A stretch of 64,000 bases of DNA, from NCBI RefSeq assembly GCF_000961885.1, contig NZ_JZKH01000012.1, forward strand, positions 56,751 to 120,750. The letters run 5' to 3'. Position numbers and translations under genes: made by a program. Numbering within the stretch: position 1 is the stretch's first letter; each line of letters begins with the position of its first letter. Under the pieces are notes generated by a model. That model did not search any database. It saw only the letters and a program-made list of their open reading frames with translations, and was not told the DNA's origin. Source of the DNA: Streptomyces rubellomurinus (GTDB taxonomy: Bacteria > Actinomycetota > Actinomycetes > Streptomycetales > Streptomycetaceae). Below, piece after piece: positions 1 through 10,199 of this stretch.

Positions 1-281
1 CCGGCGAGCGAGACGTCGGCCAGCGCGTCCGCCGCGAGCAGCGCCGCCGTGGCCGCGGCCGCCCACGGCGCGGCGGCGCTGCGCCGGCGCAGCAGCCCGT
101 CCAGCGAGAGCAGCGCGGCGAACTCCACCAAGTCCAGCACGACCCACGGCGTCTCGTGCTGGGCGGCCAGCACCAGCAGCCAGGGCAGCAGCGCGACGGC
201 GGCGGCCACCGGCACCTTGGCGAGGCGCCCGCGCAGCGAGGGCAGGGACGGCGGCGCGGCGAACGCGACGGCGGTGCTCAC
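1..281 (-). CDS. Hydrophobic membrane protein, partial (runs off the window start)
   Basis: The first 93 codons of a minus-strand gene are present; the C-terminus lies outside the window. The GTG start overlaps the stop of the upstream 195-residue gene by 4 bp (GTGA), so the two are probably translationally coupled. The visible protein is alanine- and leucine-rich, with a hydrophobic stretch around residues 22-36 (VAAAVALLPWLLVLAA), an intervening ETPWVVLDLVEFAALL segment and a further hydrophobic run after an RRRS turn. This suggests several membrane helices. I do not recognise the family and assign no function. Confidence 0.6.
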   Translation of the reverse strand, partial: MSTAVAFAAPPSLPSLRGRLAKVPVAAAVALLPWLLVLAAQHETPWVVLDLVEFAALLSLDGLLRRRSAAAPWAAAATAALLAADALADVSLA

Positions 282-865
282 GCGGCACCCCCGACCCACG
301 CGGCCGGCGCCTCGACACCGTGCGACGCGACCCCGCGCGGCTCGCGCACCCGCCGCAGCGGCATCCGCTCGACGGCCCCGCCCGCCGGGTGCTCGACCAG
401 CACCGCGCCGAACGGGCCCTCGGCCCCGGCGATCCAGAACTCCCCGGCGACGACGGCCACGTCGGCCGTGACCGAGCGCCGCGCCGCCCACAGCGGCCCC
501 CGCCCGGTGAACACCACCGAGGGCGCCGTGCCGTCCGCCGCCAGCCGCCCCCAGGCGAACACCTGCCGCGCCCGGGCCCGCCCGCGGGCCGGGCCGCGCC
601 AGGCGCCGCGCAGCAGCTCCGAGGTCAGCCGGGCGGCGACCAGGACGTCGGCCAACTCGCCGTCGCGGTACAGCTCCAGCGCGGCCCGGCCGCGGCCGGC
701 GGCACCGGTGCCGACCGACCGGACCGACCAGGGCCCGGTGCCGACCGGCAGCGTCCCCTCCGGCCCCGCGGCCGGACGGAGCGCGCCCCCGGGGACACCC
801 CCGTGGTCCCCGGGGACGGGCCGCCCGTGCGGCGGGGTGGCGGAGTGCGATGCGGTGAACGTCAT
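278..865 (-). CDS. Hypothetical protein, 195 aa
   Basis: The start is placed at the ATG beginning MTFTASHS; a longer in-frame extension upstream would run into the promoter region. The product is arginine/alanine/glycine-rich, has no signal peptide or membrane helix, and its central part alternates small hydrophobic strands (ALELYRDGELADVLVAARL, FAWGRLAADG). It is the first gene of a two-gene minus-strand operon and is divergent from the two-component system at 1001. No family recognised. Third-position G/C preference supports coding. Confidence 0.55.
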   Translation of the reverse strand: MTFTASHSATPPHGRPVPGDHGGVPGGALRPAAGPEGTLPVGTGPWSVRSVGTGAAGRGRAALELYRDGELADVLVAARLTSELLRGAWRGPARGRARARQVFAWGRLAADGTAPSVVFTGRGPLWAARRSVTADVAVVAGEFWIAGAEGPFGAVLVEHPAGGAVERMPLRRVREPRGVASHGVEAPAAWVGGAA

Positions 866-921
866 GCCGTCAAGACTCCCGTCCGACCGGGGGTGTTGTC
901 GGTGGTGCCGCACACCGAATC

Positions 922-945
922 GGGGGTGGTGCTAGGTACACCCCC
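922..945. promoter_or_regulatory. Inverted repeat in the divergent promoter region
   Basis: GGGGGTG (922-928) and CACCCCC (939-945) form a 7-bp inverted repeat with a 10-bp spacer (GTGCTAGGTA). It lies between the divergent 195-aa gene and the histidine kinase, so it could be an operator, for example for the response regulator encoded downstream. Function is inference. Confidence 0.35.
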
Positions 946-987
946 ACCCGGCACCCCCCTTCATGGCGGCCGATGATCACCGCGCCC

Positions 988-993
988 TAGGCT
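988..993 (+). promoter_or_regulatory. -10 box TAGGCT close to the kinase start (leaderless-type)
   Basis: TAGGCT ends 8 bp before the ATG at 1001, so transcription would begin at or one base before the start codon. No ribosome binding site fits between the box and the ATG. Leaderless mRNAs with TAnnnT boxes at this distance are common in streptomycetes. Confidence 0.45.
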
Positions 994-1000
994 TTCGGCC

Positions 1001-2233
1001 ATGTCCTCCAGCACGTCCTCCACCACGTGGCGCGAAGCGCTCGTCAGGAGCCTCCGGCGCCCCCCGTGGTCGCGGGAGGCCTGGCGCGACACGCGCCTCA
1101 TAGCCGCCGGCATCCCGCTGGCCCTCCCGGTCTGGCTGGGCGTCGTCGCGCCGTCACTGCTGATGCCGGTCCTGGCGATCGTGCTGACCTGCACCCGCTG
1201 GATCACCCGCGCCCAGCGCGGCCGGCTGCACGCCCTGCTCGGCGTGGAGGTGCCGCCGGCCGGCCCGGGCCCGGTCCTGAGCGTGGGCCGGCTGCGGATC
1301 GGCGTGAGCTGGCGCCAGCTCGCCTACCACCTGCTGGTCGGCCCGTCCCTGGCGCTCGGCGCGCTGGGCGTCGTCTACCTCTGGGGCGCCGGCCTGGTGC
1401 TGTCCACCCTGTACGCCTGGGTCTGGCTGCTCCCGATGGAGGCCGGACTGCGCACCGAACTGGCCGGCCTGGACGTGCTGTTCACGGTGGTCGGCGTGGT
1501 CCTGCTGGTGGTGACGCCCTGGCTGGCGACGCTGACCGCCTGGCTGGAGGTCCGCTCGGCGCGGGCCCTGCTCGGGCCCAACCGGGCGGAGGCGCTGGAG
1601 CGCCGGGTCGAGGAGATCACCGAGAGCCGGGCCGGCCTGGTGGACGCGGTGGACGCGGAGCGCCGCCGGATCGAGCGCGACCTGCACGACGGCGCCCAGC
1701 AGCGCCTCACCTCCCTCGCGATGAACCTCGGCCTGGCCCGGCGCACCCTCAAGGACTGCCCGCCGGACGCCATGCAGGTGATCGTCGCCGCGCACGAGGA
1801 GGCGCAGGCGGCCATCGACGAGCTGCGCGACCTGGTCCGCGGCCTGCACCCGGCCGTCCTGGAGGACCGCGGCCTGGACGCCGCGCTGTCCGGCGTCGCC
1901 GCCCGCGCCCCGCTGCCGGTGCGCCTGGACGTCGACCTGAGCGAGCGGATCGCCCCCACCGTCGAGGCGGTCGCCTACTTCACCGTCTCCGAGGCGCTCA
2001 CCAACGTCGCCAAGCACGCCCGCGCCTCCGCCGTCGACGTGTCGGCGCGGACCTCCGGCGGCAAGCTGCGCCTGGTCGTCACCGACGACGGCGTCGGCGG
2101 CGCGGACGCCACGCGCGGCACCGGGCTCACCGGCCTGCGCCAGCGCGCCGCCTCCGTCGACGGAACCCTGTCCGTTCTCAGCCCCCTCGGGGGGCCCACC
2201 ACCATCACCGTGGAGTTGCCGTGCGTGCTGTGA
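1001..2233 (+). CDS. Sensor histidine kinase, NarL/HisKA_3 type, 410 aa
   Basis: Membrane sensor kinase that phosphorylates the response regulator encoded immediately downstream. An N-terminal membrane region with about four helices (residues 30-190, resembling the actinobacterial PF13796 sensor domain) is followed by a short coiled linker. The HisKA_3 dimerisation box is ERRRIERDLHDGAQQRL, with the phospho-acceptor His near residue 229. The HATPase_c N-box is SEALTNVAKHA and the G-box DDGVGGA. The C-terminus overlaps the regulator start by 13 bp. The stimulus cannot be deduced; the third gene encodes a DUF4097 surface protein, which points to an envelope-related signal. Confidence 0.88.
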   Translation: MSSSTSSTTWREALVRSLRRPPWSREAWRDTRLIAAGIPLALPVWLGVVAPSLLMPVLAIVLTCTRWITRAQRGRLHALLGVEVPPAGPGPVLSVGRLRIGVSWRQLAYHLLVGPSLALGALGVVYLWGAGLVLSTLYAWVWLLPMEAGLRTELAGLDVLFTVVGVVLLVVTPWLATLTAWLEVRSARALLGPNRAEALERRVEEITESRAGLVDAVDAERRRIERDLHDGAQQRLTSLAMNLGLARRTLKDCPPDAMQVIVAAHEEAQAAIDELRDLVRGLHPAVLEDRGLDAALSGVAARAPLPVRLDVDLSERIAPTVEAVAYFTVSEALTNVAKHARASAVDVSARTSGGKLRLVVTDDGVGGADATRGTGLTGLRQRAASVDGTLSVLSPLGGPTTITVELPCVL

Positions 2234-2865
2234 TCGCCGAGGACTCGGTCCTGCTCAGGGTCGGCCTGGTCAAGGTCCTGGAGGCGGTGGGCTTCGAGGT
2301 CGTCGCCGCGGTCGGGGACGCCACCGAGCTGCTGACGGCCGTCGAGGAGCACCAGCCGAACGTCGTCGTCTCGGACGTCCGGATGCCCCCGGGGTTCCAC
2401 GACGAGGGCGTCAAGGCCGCGATGATCATCCGCCGGCAGTGGCCGGAGGTCGCCGTGCTGCTGCTCTCCCAGTTCGTGGAGGAGCGCTACGCGGCGGACC
2501 TGCTGGCCACCAACACCAGCGGCGTCGGCTACCTGCTCAAGCAGCGGGTGGCCAACGTGGACGACTTCGTCGACGCGCTGCAGCGGGTCGCCGAGGGCGG
2601 CACCGCGCTGGACCCGGAGGTCGTCGCCCAGCTGCTGGTGCGCCGCAAGCAGGACCCGCTGGAGAAGCTGACCCCGCGCGAGCGGGACGTCCTCGCCCTG
2701 ATGGCGGAGGGCCGGTCCAACGCGGCCATCGCCGCCGCCCTGGTGGTCAGCGACAGCGCGGTGGCCAAGCACATCAACTCGATCTTCACCAAGCTCGACC
2801 TGCCGCCGGCCGACGACAGCCACCGCCGGGTGATGGCGGTGCTGCGCTTCCTGGAGATCGCGTGA
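2221..2865 (+). CDS. Response regulator, NarL/LuxR family, 214 aa
   Basis: DNA-binding partner of the kinase at 1001. A receiver domain (residues 1-120) carries the acidic pair AED near the N-terminus, the phospho-acceptor Asp in VVVSDVRMP and the conserved Lys in YLLKQRV. A C-terminal LuxR-type helix-turn-helix follows (LTPRERDVLALMAEGRSNAAIAAALVVSDSAVAKHINSIF). The GTG start at 2221 overlaps the kinase stop by 13 bp; later in-frame starts would remove the first beta strand. The stop overlaps the next gene (GTGA). The inverted repeat at 922-945 is a possible autoregulatory site. Confidence 0.88.
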   Translation: MRAVIAEDSVLLRVGLVKVLEAVGFEVVAAVGDATELLTAVEEHQPNVVVSDVRMPPGFHDEGVKAAMIIRRQWPEVAVLLLSQFVEERYAADLLATNTSGVGYLLKQRVANVDDFVDALQRVAEGGTALDPEVVAQLLVRRKQDPLEKLTPRERDVLALMAEGRSNAAIAAALVVSDSAVAKHINSIFTKLDLPPADDSHRRVMAVLRFLEIA

Positions 2866-3749
2866 GCGGCGCGGCCGGCGGGACGGGGACCGAGCAGCCC
2901 GAGCAGCCCGAGCAGGCCGAGCAGCCCGCGCAGGCCGAACAGCCCGCGCGGTCCGCCCGGGTGTGGCGCCTCACCGGCGTGCTCACCGTCGTGTTCGTGC
3001 TGGTCATGGGCGGGGCGCAGACCCTGGCCCTGGTGGCCAAGCAGCAGCGGACCGAGGTGGAGACGTACACCGAATCGATCCACAAGCTGAAGCTCTCGAC
3101 GGGCAGCGCGTCCCTGCGGATCAAGGCCGGTGTGCAGGGCCGGGTCGTGATGCGCAAGAACCTCGACTGGACGGTCTCCGAGCCGGGGGTGCAGGTCGAC
3201 TTCGTCGACGGGGTGATGAACGTCGCCGTGCAGTGCCACCGGTCCGCGCCGTTCTACAACTGCGGCGCCGAGATCGAGCTGGAGGTGCCGGCCGGCACCG
3301 AGGTCTCCGGTTCGGTGACCTCGGGCGCGGTCGAGGTGTCGGACCTCACCGGCGGGATCAGCCTGGACGGCTCCTCCGGGGCGATCAACCTGCGCCGGCT
3401 GTCCGGCCCGGTGCGGGCCCACACCACCTCCGGGATGGTGGAGGGGCGTGACCTGGCCTCCGCCCGGGTGGACGTGGGCAGCGTCTCCGGGTCGGTGGAC
3501 CTGACCTTCGCGTCGGTGCCGCAGGAGGTCAAGGTGGGCACCACCTCCGGCGCGTTGGAGGTGTTCGTGCCGAAGGGCAGCCGCTACCGGATCAACAGCC
3601 GGACGGGTTCGGGCAGCAGCGACATCGACAGGGACCTGGGCGACGCGACCAGCCCGAACAGTCTCACGGCCGACGTCGGCTCCGGAGCGCTGACCATCGG
3701 CTACCGCTCCGACACCCCGAAGCCGCCGGCCGCACCGACCGCCGGTTAG
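2862..3749 (+). CDS. Membrane-anchored DUF4097 beta-repeat protein, 295 aa
   Basis: Third gene of the two-component operon; its GTG overlaps the regulator stop by 4 bp. A Glu/Gln/Pro/Ala-rich cytoplasmic tail of repeated EQPEQ-type units (residues 8-30) precedes one transmembrane helix (VLTVVFVLVMGGAQTLALV). The extracellular part is a DUF4097-type parallel beta repeat with recurring TSGAVEV, SSGAINL, TSGMVEG, VSGSVDL and TSGALEV units. The family is common in Gram-positive bacteria, often beside sensor kinases, and its biochemical role is unknown. It could be an output or an accessory sensor of this system. Confidence 0.8.
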   Translation: MSGAAGGTGTEQPEQPEQAEQPAQAEQPARSARVWRLTGVLTVVFVLVMGGAQTLALVAKQQRTEVETYTESIHKLKLSTGSASLRIKAGVQGRVVMRKNLDWTVSEPGVQVDFVDGVMNVAVQCHRSAPFYNCGAEIELEVPAGTEVSGSVTSGAVEVSDLTGGISLDGSSGAINLRRLSGPVRAHTTSGMVEGRDLASARVDVGSVSGSVDLTFASVPQEVKVGTTSGALEVFVPKGSRYRINSRTGSGSSDIDRDLGDATSPNSLTADVGSGALTIGYRSDTPKPPAAPTAG

Positions 3750-3857
3750 GCCTTGCGCCGACCGCCGGTCAGGCCTTTAGTCCGGGCGGGTGACCGGGGT
3801 GGGGGACAATGGAGAGTCCCGTCCCCCTCCCCGAGGTCACCCGAGGTCAGCCGCGCC

Positions 3858-5027
3858 ATGACAGCCACGCCCGCTCCCACCGCGCTCGACACCGAGTTCG
3901 CGCCGCTGGACATCGGCCCGATCCAGGTGTGGCCGCCCGTCGTGCTGGCCCCGATGGCGGGCATCACCAACGCGCCGTTCCGCACGCTGTGCCGCGAGCA
4001 GAGCGGCGGCAAGGGCCTGTACGTCTCGGAGATGATCACCACCCGGGCGCTGGTCGAGCGCAACGCCAAGACCATGCAGCTGATCAAGTTCGACCCGAGC
4101 GAGAAGCCCCGCTCGATCCAGCTGTACGGCGTGGACCCGGCGACCGTCGGCAAGGCCGCCCGGATGATCTCCGACGAGGGCCTGGCCGACCACATCGACC
4201 TCAACTTCGGCTGCCCCGTCCCCAAGGTGACCCGCAAGGGCGGCGGCTCGGCGCTGCCGTACAAGCGCAACCTGCTGCGCGAGATCCTGCGCGAGGCCGT
4301 CGCCAACGCGGGCGACCTGCCGGTGACCATGAAGATGCGCAAGGGCATCGACGACGACCACCTCACCTACCTGGACGCCGGCCGGATCGGCGCCGAGGAG
4401 GGCGTGGCCGCGATCGCCCTGCACGGGCGCACCGCCGCCCAGCACTACGGCGGCACGGCGGACTGGTCGGCGATCGCCCGGCTGCGCGAGGCCGTCCCGG
4501 CGCACGTCCCGGTGCTCGGCAACGGCGACATCTGGTCGGCCGACGACGCGCTGCGGATGATGCGCGAGACCGGCTGCGACGGCGTCGTGGTGGGCCGCGG
4601 CTGCCTGGGCCGGCCGTGGTTGTTCAAGGACCTGGTCGCGATCTTCGAGGGCGACGTCGACTACGCCCGCCCCGACTTCGGCTACGTCGCCCGGGCGATG
4701 GTGCGCCACGCCCAGCTGCTCGGCGAGTGGATCGGGGACGAGACCCGCGGGGTGATCGACTTCCGCAAGCACGTCGCCTGGTACACCAAGGGCTTCTCGG
4801 TCGGCTCCGAGCTGCGGGTGAAGCTCGCGAACTCCTCCTCGCTGGACGAACTGGCCGAAACCCTCGCCCAGGTCGAGCAGTCCCAGTCCTGGCCGGTCGG
4901 CGCGGACGGCCCGCGCGGCCGCACCAGCGGCAACGGCCGGGTGGTCCTGCCCGAGGGCTGGTTGGACGATCCGTACGACTGCGCCCGGCCGGGCGAGGAT
5001 GCCGAATCGGACACCTCCGGCGGATGA
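3858..5027 (+). CDS. dusB: tRNA-dihydrouridine synthase, DusB/NifR3 family, 389 aa
   Basis: FMN-dependent, NADPH-using reduction of specific uridines in the tRNA D-loop. The TIM barrel begins with the family motif PVVLAPMAGITNAPFR and contains LNFGCPVPKVTRKGGGSAL, in which the Cys is the catalytic acid. MKMRKGIDDDH, LHGRTAAQHY and NGDIWS follow as FMN/tRNA-contacting loops, then VVVGRGCLGRPWLF. The ATG (MTATPAPT) is chosen because the upstream in-frame extension is arginine/proline-rich and lies in the presumed promoter. Length is slightly above the usual 320-380. A strong hairpin terminator follows at 5080. Confidence 0.93.
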   Translation: MTATPAPTALDTEFAPLDIGPIQVWPPVVLAPMAGITNAPFRTLCREQSGGKGLYVSEMITTRALVERNAKTMQLIKFDPSEKPRSIQLYGVDPATVGKAARMISDEGLADHIDLNFGCPVPKVTRKGGGSALPYKRNLLREILREAVANAGDLPVTMKMRKGIDDDHLTYLDAGRIGAEEGVAAIALHGRTAAQHYGGTADWSAIARLREAVPAHVPVLGNGDIWSADDALRMMRETGCDGVVVGRGCLGRPWLFKDLVAIFEGDVDYARPDFGYVARAMVRHAQLLGEWIGDETRGVIDFRKHVAWYTKGFSVGSELRVKLANSSSLDELAETLAQVEQSQSWPVGADGPRGRTSGNGRVVLPEGWLDDPYDCARPGEDAESDTSGG

Positions 5028-5079
5028 TCTGTACGGGCTGGCGAAGTCGGCCCTCAAGGCCTCCTCGCCACTAGGTCCC

Positions 5080-5117
5080 AGCCCTCTTGTCCACCCTGGA
5101 CAGGAGGGCTCCTTTTT
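5080..5117 (+). terminator. Rho-independent terminator after dusB
   Basis: A 14-bp stem (5080-5093 with 5097-5110, one G-U wobble) closes a 3-nt CCC loop and is followed by CCTTTTTGG. The T run makes this the most canonical terminator in the window. Confidence 0.85.
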
Positions 5118-5387
5118 GGCGCGGGTATCTGACGCAAGGTGCGCGATCGAGTGCACAGTGTGAGGATGGCCGGAGCCCGACCCGTGGGACGGGCTGGTGA
5201 CGCTTGCCACACGCGGTGGCGACTGACGTCGGGTCAGTGGACGAAGTGGACAGGTCGGCCGTGAATCGCTTCCCGAAGCCGGGCGGCGGGGGATCGGCCG
5301 ATCCGGGTGCAGGAAATCAAGCCGGGCCGCCGTGCGGGGCGGCCCGCCGCTACCCTGCGTCGATTCGTGTGATCGGCGTGTTTCGCC

Positions 5388-5406
5388 GCGTTCAAGACTT
5401 GAACGC
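5388..5406. promoter_or_regulatory. Perfect 19-bp palindrome upstream of ppdK
   Basis: GCGTTCAAG-A-CTTGAACGC has 9-bp arms around one central base, which is typical of a dimeric repressor or activator site. It lies about 175 bp before the ppdK start. The cognate regulator is unknown. Confidence 0.55.
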
Positions 5407-5428
5407 TTGCTCGCGTCAGCCGGACGAT

Positions 5429-5446
5429 TTCACCAACAGAGGTGAA
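5429..5446. promoter_or_regulatory. Second dyad upstream of ppdK
   Basis: TTCACC-AACAGA-GGTGAA is an inverted repeat with 6-bp arms, centred about 40 bp downstream of the first palindrome. The spacing suggests two regulator sites or a looping pair. Confidence 0.4.
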
Positions 5447-5580
5447 CGCCTTTATGCGCATTCGATCTTGCGGGTTACCGCTGGGTACCGGCCTCGTGTG
5501 GCCTATTCAGGGCAGAGAAGTGCCTTCGAAATGGGTATGTTCTCCGGCGTCAGGGCAACCGCTTACGAGGAGACCTTCCC

Positions 5581-8289
<2,709 letters not shown>

Positions 8290-8335
8290 GAGGGTAGGCA
8301 TCCCCTACTCAAGCGCGGGTACGACTGACCGCTCC

Positions 8336-8352
8336 CCCTCCCGTCGGGAGGG
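8336..8352 (+). terminator. Small hairpin after ppdK
   Basis: CCCTCCC-GTC-GGGAGGG forms a 7-bp perfect stem with a 3-nt loop, 47 bp after the ppdK stop. There is no T run; probably the first of two stacked terminators. Confidence 0.5.
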
Positions 8353-8393
8353 CGTACACCGGAGCTCGGCGCAGGAGAACCGGCGTACGTAAC

Positions 8394-8439
8394 ACGGCCG
8401 GGCGGGAACGGACAACGGCGTCCGTTCCCGCCCGGCCGT
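8394..8439. terminator. 19-bp perfect stem-loop between ppdK and the RNase gene
   Basis: 8394-8412 pairs perfectly with 8421-8439 around an 8-nt CAACGGCG loop. The very stable G+C-rich stem without a T run is the typical streptomycete terminator form. It insulates the RNase gene from ppdK. Confidence 0.7.
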
Positions 8440-8509
8440 ACGTTCGTGTGGCGCTGACCACGTGTGTGGCCCGCCCGGCCCCGGCCCCGGGCCTGCCAAG
8501 CTGGGGCGC

Positions 8510-9013
8510 ATGACCAGACGCAAAAGCCCGCTCATCGTGGTGGCCGTCCTCGTCCTGGCGGTCCTCGCCGGAGTCGGGTACCTCCTCAACAAGGGCGGTG
8601 GCAGCAGCCACCCCAAGGCCGCCGCGACGTCCACCGCCGCCGCGGCCGCGGGCTCCTCGGCCCCCAAGCCCTCCCCGCCCGCGGGCAGGTCCCCCGCCCC
8701 GAGCGGCACCTGGGTACCCGCCGACCCGGCGCTCGCCGACGTCTGCCGCACCAAGCTCCCCAGCCAGGCCCAGGACACCCTCGCCCTGATCGCCAAGAAC
8801 GGCCCGTACCCGTACAACCGGGACGGCATCGTCTTCGAGAACCGCGAGAGCCGGCTGCCGAAGAAGGGGGACGGCTACTACCACGAGTTCACCGTGGTCA
8901 CCCCCGGCTCCAACGACCGCGGCACCCGGCGCGTCGTCACCGGCGGCGCCGGCGAGCAGTACTGGTCCCCGGACCACTACGGCACCTTCCAGGAGATCGA
9001 CCCGCGCTGCTGA
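8510..9013 (+). CDS. Membrane-tethered guanyl-specific ribonuclease (RNase Sa/N1 family), 167 aa
   Basis: Extracytoplasmic RNase cleaving after guanosine. Residues 7-26 form a single hydrophobic signal-anchor, followed by a Ser/Ala/Pro linker to about residue 72 and a 95-residue RNase domain closely resembling RNase Sa. The catalytic set is intact: Glu126 (YYHEF), Arg141 (RGTRR) and His156 (DHYGTF). Cys79 and Cys167 match the disulphide of RNase Sa. No signal-peptidase site is obvious, so tethering rather than release is likely; slow cleavage in the linker is possible. No barstar-like inhibitor gene is visible in the window. Confidence 0.88.
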   Translation: MTRRKSPLIVVAVLVLAVLAGVGYLLNKGGGSSHPKAAATSTAAAAAGSSAPKPSPPAGRSPAPSGTWVPADPALADVCRTKLPSQAQDTLALIAKNGPYPYNRDGIVFENRESRLPKKGDGYYHEFTVVTPGSNDRGTRRVVTGGAGEQYWSPDHYGTFQEIDPRC

Positions 9014-9030
9014 GCCGGACCGCGTCGCCC

Positions 9031-9058
9031 GGCCCCGTCCCCTTCTTGGGGCGGGGCC
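9031..9058. terminator. Shared terminator between convergent genes
   Basis: GGCCCCGTCCCC (9031-9042) pairs with GGGGCGGGGCC (9048-9058), with one bulge and a TTCTT loop. It lies in the 53-bp gap between the RNase gene and the convergent winged-helix gene. Confidence 0.6.
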
Positions 9059-9066
9059 GCGGTCGT

Positions 9067-10062
9067 TCAGCGCGCCCGGCGCCAGCTGATCCGGCCGTGC
9101 GGCCCGTGCGGCCCGCTGGTGACCAGGGCGGTCAGCTCGTGCAGCACCGGCGCCGCGTCGCGCCGCAGCTGCACCGGCGTCGTCCGCACCACCGGCAGGC
9201 CGCAGGCGGTCAGCCGGTTGGCCCGGGCCAGGCCGCGCTCGTGGTCGGCGGGGCGCAGGTGGTAGGCCCGGGAGTCGATCTCCAACGCCACGCAGGCGTG
9301 CGGCCAGTAGGCGTCCGGCACGGCGAGGAACCGGCCGTCAAGGAACAGCACCGGATTCCACAGCGGCTCCGGCAGGCCCGCGTGCGCGATCAGCTCGCGG
9401 GCCTCCGCCTCCACCACCGAGCGCACCCCGGCGGTCAGGTCCTCCACCACCCGGGCCACCTGCGGCAGGCCCAGCGCGCCCGGCCGGGCCAGCAACTGGT
9501 CCAGCAGCTCGCCGAGTTCGCAGTGCCGCCGCTGCACCGCCTCGGCGCACAGCGCGCGGAACCGGCGCTGCCCGGTCTCCCGCGTCGCGAGGTCCGCCAA
9601 CGCCCGTGCCACCGTGGTGCTCCACAGTCCGTCGCCCCGCTCGAAGCCGCCCGGCATCGCCCCGGCCGCTCGGTGGATCCGTACGAACTCCCTGTCCCCG
9701 ACGCGCCGTTGGCCCGGGATCAGGACGTCCACCGCGGCCAGGTCCGCCGGGTGCCCGGCGCTCGGCAGCCCCGCCTCCGCCAGCACCGCGAACCCGGTCA
9801 GCAGCACCTCCCCGGCCCGCGCCTCCCGGCCCTTCGGCGCCGCGTACGCCAGGGCCGCCCGGAGTTTCTGATGGAACGTCAACCTGCCGCTCTGCAGGCA
9901 GATCACCCGGGGCAGCACCTGCTGCCAGGGCCCGCCCGGCCGCAGCCGGTGGGCGATGGTGCCGGACGGCACCCCGAGCCGGCGCAGCTGCGAGCGGGTG
10001 GCGATGTGCTGCTGGTCGGCACCGAGCAGCACGACGGGGTCGAGGGCGTTCGCGCGGGTCAT
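9067..10062 (-). CDS. Winged-helix (AbiEi antitoxin-like) protein with C-terminal DUF559-like nuclease fold, 331 aa
   Basis: Residues 12-60 (QHIATRSQLRRLGVPSGTIAHRLRPGGPWQQVLPRVICL) resemble the N-terminal winged helix shared with AbiEi-type antitoxins. The C-terminal 110 residues (EAEARELIAHAGLPEP...FLAVPDAYWPHACVALEIDS...RANRLTACGLPVVRTTP) fit the DUF559/Vsr-like PD-(D/E)xK pattern, with Asp and Glu-x-Asp at the expected spacing. Such fusions are widespread single genes in actinobacteria with no demonstrated function; annotation pipelines often call them type IV antitoxin-like. No AbiEii nucleotidyltransferase toxin is adjacent. It is divergent from an ADP-ribosylglycohydrolase across three tandem repeats. 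Confidence 0.65.
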   Translation of the reverse strand: MTRANALDPVVLLGADQQHIATRSQLRRLGVPSGTIAHRLRPGGPWQQVLPRVICLQSGRLTFHQKLRAALAYAAPKGREARAGEVLLTGFAVLAEAGLPSAGHPADLAAVDVLIPGQRRVGDREFVRIHRAAGAMPGGFERGDGLWSTTVARALADLATRETGQRRFRALCAEAVQRRHCELGELLDQLLARPGALGLPQVARVVEDLTAGVRSVVEAEARELIAHAGLPEPLWNPVLFLDGRFLAVPDAYWPHACVALEIDSRAYHLRPADHERGLARANRLTACGLPVVRTTPVQLRRDAAPVLHELTALVTSGPHGPHGRISWRRAR

Positions 10063-10124
10063 ACCCGGGTGCTGCCCGCCGGGATCGGAGGTATGCGAAA
10101 CATCACCCTCCGAGGGAGTCCGCG

Positions 10125-10166
10125 CAACGGTGTTGACGCAACGGTGTTGACGAAACGGTGTTGACG
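10125..10166. repeat. Three tandem 14-bp repeats in a divergent promoter
   Basis: Copies at 10125-10138, 10139-10152 and 10153-10166 read CAACGGTGTTGACG, CAACGGTGTTGACG and AAACGGTGTTGACG. Each ends in a TTGACG -35-like hexamer. They sit between the divergent winged-helix gene and the ADP-ribosylglycohydrolase gene, so they may be iterated operator sites. Confidence 0.85.
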
Positions 10167-10199
10167 AGGCGGGGGAAGAGCGGCTGAGCTTGGGCCCCT

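Larger units (their letters stand above)
5118..5580. other. Long non-coding region upstream of ppdK
   Basis: About 460 bp of visibly lower G+C with no convincing gene. It contains two dyads (5388-5406 and 5429-5446) and the ppdK ribosome binding site. A 126-codon open frame at 5204-5584 lacks the codon bias of the neighbours and is rejected. Most of the region is probably promoter and 5' leader of ppdK. Confidence 0.6.

Noticed and set aside
9067..10062. Type IV (AbiE) toxin-antitoxin call
   Set aside because: Only the N-terminal winged helix resembles AbiEi. There is no adjacent AbiEii nucleotidyltransferase toxin, and the C-terminus is DUF559-like.
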